Positions 19,901 to 27,309 of a stretch of DNA of 27,309 nt are shown in pieces. The stretch comes from Seminavis robusta (Eukaryota > Bacillariophyta > Bacillariophyceae > Naviculales > Naviculaceae): positions 1 to 27,309 of the forward strand of contig CAICTM010001537.1 of the NCBI GenBank assembly GCA_903772945.1. The letters are read 5' to 3'. Under the pieces are notes generated by a model. The model was given only the letters and a program-made list of their open reading frames with translations. It made no database searches and was not told the origin of the DNA. The position numbers and the translations under genes were made by a program. How positions within the stretch are numbered: the stretch's first letter is position 1; every line of letters starts with the position of its first letter.

Positions 19901-20700
19901 CCGTAAGCCCGTACTGCAGTCCTTCCATTGACTATTGAGTCGAGTACTAAGTACGATGTACACCTCTCCTGAATCATCAAAGGATGATGCGAGATTCCTT
20001 CTCAAAAGTGTTCCTTGTTGATCCAAGTAAGTGAATCGTGTCTTTGGTCATTGGTATTTTAATTATTATTAACACTTAATGCATACCGGTACTGTACTGT
20101 ACCGTCTTCATCAGCTCGCAGCTTGCAACTGGTTTTCCTCTTTACTTGAGTATTGAGTACTCCTCCGTACCATTTTGAAAGAGACCGTCTTCTAAAGAAG
20201 CTCTTTTTAGACCCCTCTCCCCTCTCAATAGATCTGGGGTTCAAATGATTTATTGCAAATGACCTGATGCATTAAGTCTCAAAGATTTGAAGCCACATGG
20301 TCTACGGACCACGTGTAAACTCGCTGACAAAGCCGCTTCTCCGGCCTCCCCGGCCTCTCCAGCTCTTCTCCGGCCTCTCCAGCTCTTCTCCGGCTAATCC
20401 GAAACTGGCTGGATCGAGGGCCTAAACCCAAGGAAAACCAATTAGTGCTGCAAAACCCTTTGGATGAAGAGCTGGAACCGTTACCACCGCAATGAGGACT
20501 TGAGAGGCATTATGTTTTGTTTGCTCCAACAATTATCGTTTTCCTTGGCCGCAGTGTAAGTACTAGCTAGTCTCGAAGACACCTGTTGCTACATTGTGAA
20601 TGGCAAAATGATGCACAGACATGCGAAATGAAACGACGAGGGGCTAACCCATCTCCGTCCTTCGTTCTGGTTTAGAGGTCCCTGGGCTATTTCGAAGAAT
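16985..20700. other. Long intergenic region rich in TACCGGTA; no confident gene
   Basis: Several open frames exist on both strands but lack domains or consistent composition. The best of them is 18404-18922 on the plus strand. It would encode 172 residues, starting MLLFPLIPSAKIMTLPLL with a hydrophobic leader followed by a cysteine-containing stretch (SCSGQVWCSAGCQAQAPC), and could be a small secreted protein. Nothing else supports it. TACCGGTA occurs at 17006, 18092, 19220, 19710 and 20084, often extended to GTACCGGTAC, and GTACT/AGTAC words crowd 19200-20170. This region includes the promoter of the large gene that starts at 20701, but I cannot identify a core element. Confidence 0.4.
20350..20389. 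repeat. Perfect 20-bp tandem duplication
   Basis: CCGGCCTCTCCAGCTCTTCT occurs twice in a row (20350-20369 and 20370-20389), followed by a third CCGG. A shorter relative, CCGGCCTCC, precedes it at 20341-20349. It lies about 310 bp upstream of the large secreted-protein gene, so it could be in its promoter, but no factor site is recognised. Confidence 0.9.
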
Positions 20701-23700
20701 ATGGATAACCCAACAACTCATTCAATGCAAGAAACTTACCCACCCTCATCTGCCGATACCACTGGCGTGATCAAAGGAATAAACTTCAGCAGCAGCAGGT
20801 GCTCTTTATCAGTCATCCGATGCCCAGGACGGGGAATCACTAGCCGTCTTTGGATTGTTATGTTCTCTTCCATGCTCTTGGCACTACCAGCACTAGCTCA
20901 ATCAAAAGACGGCCTCACTCCAGTAGACCAGTACGTGTGCCCACAAGGCACTTCTACCCTCCAACGGACATTGGTTCTTTACACAAATGAAAATGTTGAT
21001 GAATCCTCCTGGAAGCTGGAAGGCTTGGAAGAAGCATTCGAAGAAGTGTACAATCAGCAAAGCTTCCAGTCCTGTGATATTCCTCATTTCCGTACCATAA
21101 AGTCTGTTGAGATGGTGGGTGTTGGAGATGGTGACTTGGGGTCCATTCTCACACTCCGAGTGACCGCAGAATGCTACAACTGTACCAGAACTCTCCCCCT
21201 CTTTCCCGACTATGTCAGCAATACCACATTCACACTAGCTGGAATTGGAGAAGTTACTGGCCAGCCAATTTTGGAAACAATACCACCAGCAGTGCCCCAA
21301 GGAACGGATGCACCAGAGGTATCAAACAGTACATCCCCACCATTACAAGGAACTCAATCACCAGCATCAGATGTGGCATTGACCAAGCAACTGCCACAGT
21401 ATTCTTCTACTGACTGCTTGTGTCCAGTCAATGCTGCTACTGATTCTAATCTGCTTTCTCTAGATATGTTCCTTCCCGAATTGAACGTTGCTACCCAAAT
21501 CACTACAATAAGGCTGGTTGAGCTGCAGACTGTGTCTTGTTCAGAAGACATCCAGAGCTTTAATTCCCTGGCATATGTCAACCTCAATCTGATCAGGGAT
21601 ACCAGGCCATCAGAGGAGGAGATTGTAGCATTGGAAACATCATTTGTTGAGACATACAATCGCCTCAGCTTTTTGACTTGTGATCCTTACTTCCGAACCA
21701 TCACCAGTGTCAAGCTAGAGCTGGAATTCGAACACATTGATTTGAAGAGGCGATCTTTGTTTGACCTGGTGTCTGCTCCATCTGGCAATGAAACCTCCCC
21801 TGGCACAAATGAAACAGTGGCCCAAGATGCAACCAATACAACGAACGGTACAAGTTTCTTGCCACCATCATTGTTCCCATCTCAGACTCCTTCGTTACTA
21901 CCATCCTTGGAACCAACAGTCAGCCCCACCATTCACCCCTTTGAGACTGCCAGGGCAATCTTCAATATTGAGGGGGAGTGCCGAGATTGTCCCGTTAGTG
22001 ACATTGGGAGTTACACCCTCTTTGATGATGTGAGCATCCGGAGAAAGCTGCTGTCTTCCAGACAACGTAGTTCTGCCCAACAAAGCAAGGGCCATTCGTT
22101 GGGATTACAGAACAGCCTTCCTGTTCGGGCCCTCCAACAAGACGAGGTTTGTCTGTGTCCGCTGGAAGATGAGGATAAAAGCACAGATGCACCCACTCTG
22201 AGCCAAGATGACTTCATTGACACCTACAACTCAGGACTGGAAGCTCTACAGGAAGACGGCACTGTGGAGTTTACTCTCTCTGCGGAAGAGGTACAAGAAG
22301 CGCAAATTGTGCCCTGTGGGATTGTGGTCAGAGATTTCAAATCTGTTGTCTTCACTGATCTTCGAGTAAACATCACCTCTTTCACCAGGGAAGAGGCTGC
22401 CCGATTGGAGCGCAGTTTCCAAGAGTCCTACAATCGTTTGGCTTACATGACCTGTGATGGCCACTTTCGGACTGTAGCCAAAGTGGAGCTTCGTATTGCT
22501 CCTACGGATGTTCTGGATTCAATTGTTGATGATTCAGGAGGAAGAAGATTGGAAGACGTTCTGCTTGAGCGTGATCTGGCTGAAAGTGCAAACAACAGCA
22601 CAAACAGTACAATTTTCAACAATACAACAAATGCCACTTCCCCGCCACAACAGGAGGAGCGTCGGAACGAAATTGTCCCCACAATGTTTGCTGTGACTGG
22701 AAATTGCCGGGGTTGCCCTGTGACTGAAACTGGCACTTTCAACTTGTTTGATGATGGTTTCAACCGCAGACGGGCATTGCAGTCGTACAGCATATCAAAG
22801 GATAGTTTGGAAGCTGCAGTGAACAGGAAACTGCAACAGCAAGAAGATGGCACCTGTGTTTGTCCAGCTGGAGAGGATCCTGTAGTTGGTGAAGGTCCCA
22901 GCTCTGAAGAGTTTGAAATGGTATTGAATGATGGGATTACTGCACTGGAGGCCGCTGGAGATGCCATTTCTATTGAGAATGCGCCAGAGAAGGTTGTAGA
23001 GGGCCAGCCAGTTCTGTGCGATGGTGAGATTCGACCCTTCAAATCTTTTATCTATGCTGATTTAGGAATTGATCCGTCGCTCCTGCCAGAAAAGACCAAG
23101 AAGACCTTGGAAAAAGTGTTCTTGGAAACCTACAACACATTGTCATTTGAGGCCTGTGATGAGTTCTTCCGAGTGGTTTCCCATGTTGGTCTGGTTGTGA
23201 CCAGAGAACTGCCAGGGCGCAGGTTGCAAGGTGCAACCGAAAGCAACAGCACAATGTTAAGCAACAGCACAATGTTGGGAAATTCTACGGATCCCAACAA
23301 TTCCACAGAATCAACTTCTCCACCTCAAAGACGAGATAGAGTACTGTTCGAAGTTACAGGAAGGTGTAGGAATTGCCCAATCAGTGACACAGGAGGATTC
23401 AATCTGTTTGATGATTCATTCCGGCGAAACCTGTTGGGGTACAACAAGGATGACTTATTGTCACCACAAGCCTTGAACAATAAGAGACCCACACCGTTGA
23501 CCTTTCCGTCTAGCCGCAGGCTACAGCAAGCTTTGGATGTATGTTTGTGTCCCATTGGCTCATCTCCAGATGAAGAGAAGAACACCACCACCATAGACTT
23601 CCTAATGGAGTTCAACACCAACATCATCATAGCACAGGAAGAAGAGGCCAAGCAGGAAGCAGAACAGGCAGCACAAGATGCAGCACAAGGCGGCAATGGC

Positions 23701-25962
23701 CCAGGAAATCTCCAAGATGGCACTTTTTCACTGGGTTCTGGTGGCACTACTTTGGGTGGACCAGGAAACTACACTGTCAACTATCCAATATCAGGGAACG
23801 GAACAACAACCCCTGCCTTCCCAACGAACCCAAATCCAGTAACAGGCAATGGAACTGCTCCAACAACAGGTACAAACCCTGTATCAGTCCCTGACAATGT
23901 CACAACTCTTGTTTTAACCATAACTGTGGTCATAACTGAAGAGGTTACTGAGGATCCCAGGAATGGAACTGTGGCACCTAGTGCAGCTCCAAGTGTACAA
24001 ACCAATGCCCCGACAGGAGTTTTCAGAGAGGGAAATTTGGCCCAATTCACTCTGCCTCCAAACAACACTGAAGCACCAGTGGGTCAGTCTCAGCCTCCAA
24101 ACAACACTGAAACTCCAGTGAGTCAGTCACAGCCACTGCGCTACACATCTTATGGGAATACCAGTGTTTCTATAGTGGTTCCAACAGCTACACCAAACCC
24201 ATCCACAGGAAGCCCAAGCACAAATCCCACAACAATCCCAACATTGAGTCCCTCACCGCCTCCAACATTGCTTCCAACAACCCAACCAACTAGTGCCCCC
24301 TCAACAACTCCAAGCACGGCAACTCCACCACCATCTACAAAAGCCCGGACCTCAAATCCTACTCTTATTCCATCAGGCGAACCTTCAACTTCACCTTCAG
24401 GAGCTCCCAGCAGCCAGCCATCATGGACCCCATCTGATTCTCCCACACCAGCCCCAACTTCGTTTCCAACATCTTTGCCTACCAGGAGTCCTTCATCAAC
24501 GCCAAGTCAATTCCCTTCAACATTGCCCAGCCAAGCCCCATCAGTAACACCCAGCGAAAACCCTTCAAGCATACCAACACCCGAGCCCACACCAGAACCA
24601 ACTTCAGAGCCCACTCCTCACCCATCAGTATCACCTTCAGCTTTCCCAAGTACAGGGCCCTCAACAACTCCAAGCATCATGCCATCATCAGGGCCATCAG
24701 AAGCCCCATCAGGCTTCCCATCCAAATTTCCTTCAGTTCCTCCCACTCCATCGCCAACTAGAACATTCTGCAACAGTCCTTTGATGAATACTACCTCGAT
24801 TGTTGCAGTTACATTCTCTGGTGGATCTTCTTCCCTAACAAACCAATATTTACGGGATGCCCTGTGGAACGCAAGCCAGTCTGTGCAAGACATGCTGTCT
24901 GGATGTGTTCTGCAAGTTCATAGTGTGTCAATACTGAAGAGGATTGCTCAACGTCGTCATCTTCAAACTACAGGTAGTGGTGAACTTGTTCAATTTGAAA
25001 TTTCCGGAAGTGTAACTACCGCCGATGACCTTTCCGGCGACCAGTTTCTCCAGCCTCTTATGAATGAGCTTAACAAGATAACTGTTGAGGAAGGAGTCAC
25101 AGCCTCGGATATTGAAGGTCCAACACCCAGTCCATCCTCAGCCCCCAGTACCAGCCAATCACCAACCAAGACACCCACTGAAACGCCATCACAGAGCTCC
25201 CAGCCAAGTTATCTACCAAGTTCCAAACCAAGTGCAAGTCTATCACCCAGTGCATCACCCAGTACCATCCCCAGTGAAACTCCAACCACAAGTAATCATC
25301 CCAGCAGTCTCCCAAGAACCCCTCCCAGCAGTAGCCATCACCCAAGTTCAAAACCAAGTTTCAGACCCAGCACCCAGCCAAGCAGCAAGCTCAGTTCTGC
25401 TCCAATTCTTGTACCCAGTGATTCCCCATCAGCAAGCCTAAGGCCTAGTGGACTACCCAGCTTTGGACCAACCACCACCCAGGTACCCAGCAGTCCCCCC
25501 AGTGGCGGCCCTAGCAGTTCTCCCAGCTCAAACCCCAGCAACTCACCCACATCGAGTCAGAAACCCAGTGGTCTTCCCAGCTTCAGCCCCAGCAGGAGCC
25601 AGCTTCCGAGCCCTGATCCCAGCTCCAACCCAAGCGCCGCTCCCAGCTCCATCCCAAGCAGTCCCCCTTCTGGCAGTGCCATTCCAAGCAGCCTGCCAAG
25701 TTTGGGCCCCAGCACTAGCCAGCTGCCAAGCAGATCCCCCAGTGGCGGCCCTAGCAGTTCTCCCAGCTCAAACCCCAGCAACTCACCCACATCGAGTCAG
25801 AAACCCAGTGGTCTTCCCAGCTTCAGCCCCAGCAGGAGCCAGCTTCCGAGCCCTGATCCCAGCTCCAACCCCAGCGCCGCTCCCAGCTCCATCCCAAGCA
25901 GTCCCCCTTCTGGCAGTGCCATTCCCAGCAGCCTGCCAAAGTTTGGGGCCCAGCACGGTTAG
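20701..25962 (+). CDS. Modular secreted/surface protein with R-x-L sites and PS-rich repeats
   Basis: The 1753-residue frame starts at an ATG and has no visible intron. A hydrophobic leader lies at about 50-66 (WIVMFSSMLLALPALAQS), with a likely cleavage site after ALA. The 47 residues before it are unusual, and Met54 could be an alternative start. Four related modules follow. Each has a YN-x-x-(S/A)(F/Y)-x-x-CD-x-x-FR block (Tyr117, 319, 577, 811); copies 2-4 have a CR-x-CP...LFDD block, and copy 1 a weaker CYNC. Internal boundaries carry a C-x-CP motif (for example Cys484, 719, 948). Asn-glycosylation motifs are frequent. R-x-L tripeptides occur near 351, 448, 476, 615, 691, 709, 840, 909, 939 and 1419. 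A PS-rich stretch (about 1160-1356), a small globular segment (about 1357-1475) and a second PS-rich stretch complete the frame. It is probably extracellular or wall-associated. I know no characterised homologue. The final seven residues (KFGAQHG) are out of frame with the repeat, so the 3' end is probably wrong. Confidence 0.85.
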   Translation: MDNPTTHSMQETYPPSSADTTGVIKGINFSSSRCSLSVIRCPGRGITSRLWIVMFSSMLLALPALAQSKDGLTPVDQYVCPQGTSTLQRTLVLYTNENVDESSWKLEGLEEAFEEVYNQQSFQSCDIPHFRTIKSVEMVGVGDGDLGSILTLRVTAECYNCTRTLPLFPDYVSNTTFTLAGIGEVTGQPILETIPPAVPQGTDAPEVSNSTSPPLQGTQSPASDVALTKQLPQYSSTDCLCPVNAATDSNLLSLDMFLPELNVATQITTIRLVELQTVSCSEDIQSFNSLAYVNLNLIRDTRPSEEEIVALETSFVETYNRLSFLTCDPYFRTITSVKLELEFEHIDLKRRSLFDLVSAPSGNETSPGTNETVAQDATNTTNGTSFLPPSLFPSQTPSLLPSLEPTVSPTIHPFETARAIFNIEGECRDCPVSDIGSYTLFDDVSIRRKLLSSRQRSSAQQSKGHSLGLQNSLPVRALQQDEVCLCPLEDEDKSTDAPTLSQDDFIDTYNSGLEALQEDGTVEFTLSAEEVQEAQIVPCGIVVRDFKSVVFTDLRVNITSFTREEAARLERSFQESYNRLAYMTCDGHFRTVAKVELRIAPTDVLDSIVDDSGGRRLEDVLLERDLAESANNSTNSTIFNNTTNATSPPQQEERRNEIVPTMFAVTGNCRGCPVTETGTFNLFDDGFNRRRALQSYSISKDSLEAAVNRKLQQQEDGTCVCPAGEDPVVGEGPSSEEFEMVLNDGITALEAAGDAISIENAPEKVVEGQPVLCDGEIRPFKSFIYADLGIDPSLLPEKTKKTLEKVFLETYNTLSFEACDEFFRVVSHVGLVVTRELPGRRLQGATESNSTMLSNSTMLGNSTDPNNSTESTSPPQRRDRVLFEVTGRCRNCPISDTGGFNLFDDSFRRNLLGYNKDDLLSPQALNNKRPTPLTFPSSRRLQQALDVCLCPIGSSPDEEKNTTTIDFLMEFNTNIIIAQEEEAKQEAEQAAQDAAQGGNGPGNLQDGTFSLGSGGTTLGGPGNYTVNYPISGNGTTTPAFPTNPNPVTGNGTAPTTGTNPVSVPDNVTTLVLTITVVITEEVTEDPRNGTVAPSAAPSVQTNAPTGVFREGNLAQFTLPPNNTEAPVGQSQPPNNTETPVSQSQPLRYTSYGNTSVSIVVPTATPNPSTGSPSTNPTTIPTLSPSPPPTLLPTTQPTSAPSTTPSTATPPPSTKARTSNPTLIPSGEPSTSPSGAPSSQPSWTPSDSPTPAPTSFPTSLPTRSPSSTPSQFPSTLPSQAPSVTPSENPSSIPTPEPTPEPTSEPTPHPSVSPSAFPSTGPSTTPSIMPSSGPSEAPSGFPSKFPSVPPTPSPTRTFCNSPLMNTTSIVAVTFSGGSSSLTNQYLRDALWNASQSVQDMLSGCVLQVHSVSILKRIAQRRHLQTTGSGELVQFEISGSVTTADDLSGDQFLQPLMNELNKITVEEGVTASDIEGPTPSPSSAPSTSQSPTKTPTETPSQSSQPSYLPSSKPSASLSPSASPSTIPSETPTTSNHPSSLPRTPPSSSHHPSSKPSFRPSTQPSSKLSSAPILVPSDSPSASLRPSGLPSFGPTTTQVPSSPPSGGPSSSPSSNPSNSPTSSQKPSGLPSFSPSRSQLPSPDPSSNPSAAPSSIPSSPPSGSAIPSSLPSLGPSTSQLPSRSPSGGPSSSPSSNPSNSPTSSQKPSGLPSFSPSRSQLPSPDPSSNPSAAPSSIPSSPPSGSAIPSSLPKFGAQHG

Positions 25963-27309
25963 CTAGCTGCACAGCAGTCCCCCAGTGGCGGCCCTAGCAG
26001 TTCTCCCAGCTCAAACCCAGCACACTCACCCACATCGAGTCAGAAACCCAGTGGTCTTCCCAGCTTCAGCCCCAGCAGGAGCCAGCTTCCGAGCCCTGAT
26101 CCCAGCTCCAACCCAAGCGCCGCTCCCAGCTCCATCCCAAGCAGTCCCCCTTCTGGCAGTGCCATTCCATGCAAGCCTGCCTAAGAGTTTGGGCCGCTCA
26201 GCACTTAAGCCACGCCTGCCAAGCAGATCCCCCAGTGGCGGCCCTAGCAGTTCTCCCAGCTCAAACCCCAGCAACTCACCCACATCGAGTCAGAAACCCA
26301 GTGGTCTTCCCAGCTTCAGCCCCAGCAGGAGCCAGCTTCCAAGCCCTGATCCCAGCTCCAACCCAAACGCAGCTCCCAGCCCCATCCCAAGCAGTCCCCC
26401 TTCTAGGCAGTGCCTTCCCAGCAGCCTGCAAGTTATGGGCCCCAGCACAAGCCAGCTTCCAAGCAGTTCCCCCAGTGGCGGCCCTAGCAGTTCTCCCAGC
26501 TAAAACCCCAGCAACTCACCCACATCGAGTCAGAAAACCAGTGGATCTTCCAGCTTCAGCACCAGCAGGAGCAAGCTTCCGAGCCCTGATCCCAGCTCCA
26601 ACCCCAGCGCCGCTCCCAGCTCCATCCCAAGCAGCCCCCCTTCTGACAGTGCCATTCCAAAGCAGCCTGCAAAGTTTAGAGGCCCCAGCACTAGCCCAGC
26701 TGCCAAGGCAGATCACCAGTGGCAGGCCCAGCAGTATCTTCCAGCTCAAAACCCAGCAACTCACCCACATCGAGTCAGAAAACCAGTGGTCTTCCCAGCT
26801 CCAGCCCCAGCAGGAGCCAGCTTCCGAGCCCTGATCCCAGCGCCAACCCGAGTGGCGCTCCCAGCTCAATCCCAAGCGATTCCCCCTCTGAGCAGTGCCA
26901 TTCCAAGCAGCCTGCCAAGTTTGGGCCCCAGCACTAGCCAGCTGCCAAGCAGATCCCCCAGTGGCGGCCCTAGCAGTTCTCCCAGCTCAAACCCCAGCAA
27001 CTCACCCACATCGAGTCAGAAACCCAGTGGTCTTCCCAGCTTCAGCCCCAGCAGGAGCCAGCTTCCGAGCCCTGATCCCAGCTCCAACCCAAGCGCCGCT
27101 CCCAGCTCCATCCCAAGCAGTCCCCCTTATCGGCAGTGCCAATTTCCAAGCAGCTGCCAAGTTTGGGCCCCAGCACTAGCCAGCTGCCAAGCAGTTCCCC
27201 CAGCGGCAGCCCTAGCAGTCTCCCAGCTCAAGCCCCAGCAACTCACCCACATCGAGTCAAAAACCCAGTGGTCTTCCAAGCTTCAAGCCCCAGCAGGATC
27301 TCTCTTTTT
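25498..27309 (+). repeat. 240-bp (80-residue) coding minisatellite, running off the window
   Basis: The unit begins CCCAGTGGCGGCCCTAGCAG. The AGTGGCGG word starts at 25501, 25741, 25984, 26234, 26474, 26718 (as AGTGGCAGG), 26960 and 27202 (as AGCGGC), giving spacings of 240, 243, 250, 240, 244, 242 and 242. The first two units encode an 80-residue repeat starting PSGGPSSSPSSNPSNSPTSS. From about 25938 on, scattered single-base insertions and deletions move the PS-x-x-PS reading between frames, though the peptide pattern stays recognisable in each unit (for example after 26200 and after 26719). The last copy is cut by the window end. Confidence 0.95.
25963..27309 (+). pseudogene. Frame-broken continuation of the PS-rich repeat coding region
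   Basis: Past the TAG at 25960-25962 the PS-rich peptide continues in pieces. One frame gives RSPSGGPSSSPSSNPSNSP near 26225, another KPSNSPTSSQKTSGLPSSSP near 26740. The remaining open frames here read the same DNA as Ala/Leu/Pro-rich peptide (ALAVLPAQTPATHPH) and are shadows. Either the gene really ended at 25962 and its tail decays, or the breaks are base-calling errors in a hard repeat. I favour errors because the indels are dense only here, are mostly single bases, and begin abruptly after two perfect in-frame units. Confidence 0.6.

Noticed and set aside
20210..20245. tRNA-like T-loop (GGGGTTCAAAT)
   Set aside because: No acceptor, D or anticodon stems could be paired around it.
25985..27179. 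Open frames with ALAVLPAQTPATHPHRVRN repeats, and minus-strand MGELLGFELGELLG repeats
   Set aside because: These are alternative-frame readings of the PS-coding minisatellite. They repeat because the DNA repeats, and none has an independent start or domain.
25498..27309. CRISPR-like or satellite array
   Set aside because: The units are contiguous, with no unique spacers, and the first ones are in frame with a protein-coding repeat.

Overview
The window looks like nuclear DNA of a diatom or close stramenopile, most likely a pennate diatom. This is inferred from short GT-AG introns (85, 61 and 98 bp), serine/proline-rich secreted proteins built on PS-x-x-PS motifs, piggyBac-like and KDZ/Plavaka-like transposase relics, and a calpain-type protease with a very long disordered N-terminus. 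No prokaryotic gene organisation is visible.

Layout. Bases 1-300 are non-coding and faintly LTR-like. Bases 300-1330 are a nested tandem repeat: an outer family with a 'CAGCTCAAAATCC' core flanks an inner 42/48-bp family with a 132-bp higher-order period. Bases 1330-3047 hold no convincing gene. Three decayed plus-strand genes follow: a KDZ/Plavaka-like transposase relic (3048-5666), an unrecognised intron-containing gene broken by two frameshifts and a stop (6197-7436), and a 5'-truncated piggyBac transposase relic (7971-9567) with one intact intron and two frameshifts.

A large apparently intact gene lies on the minus strand (9812-14793, one intron): a 1627-residue calpain-family protein with a possible N-myristoylation signal, more than 1100 residues of low-complexity, kinase-motif-rich sequence, and a C-terminal protease domain with the Cys/His/Asn triad. 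Bases 14794-20700 are mostly gene-free. They hold a complete 527-bp hAT-type MITE with perfect terminal inverted repeats and an 8-bp target duplication (15291-15817), a possible reverse-transcriptase C-terminal relic on the minus strand, microsatellites, and a striking excess of the palindrome TACCGGTA.

The last part (20701 to the window end) is a long secreted or surface protein gene. It has a hydrophobic leader, four cysteine-containing modules, R-x-L motifs at module boundaries resembling the processing sites of diatom silica-associated proteins, two PS-rich stretches around a small globular segment, and a 240-bp (80-residue) minisatellite. The frame closes at 25962, but the repeat runs to the window edge with dense scattered indels, so the stop may be an assembly artefact and the real protein may be longer. 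The genes show no shared pathway: two host-type genes sit beside a cluster of dead mobile elements and satellite-like DNA.
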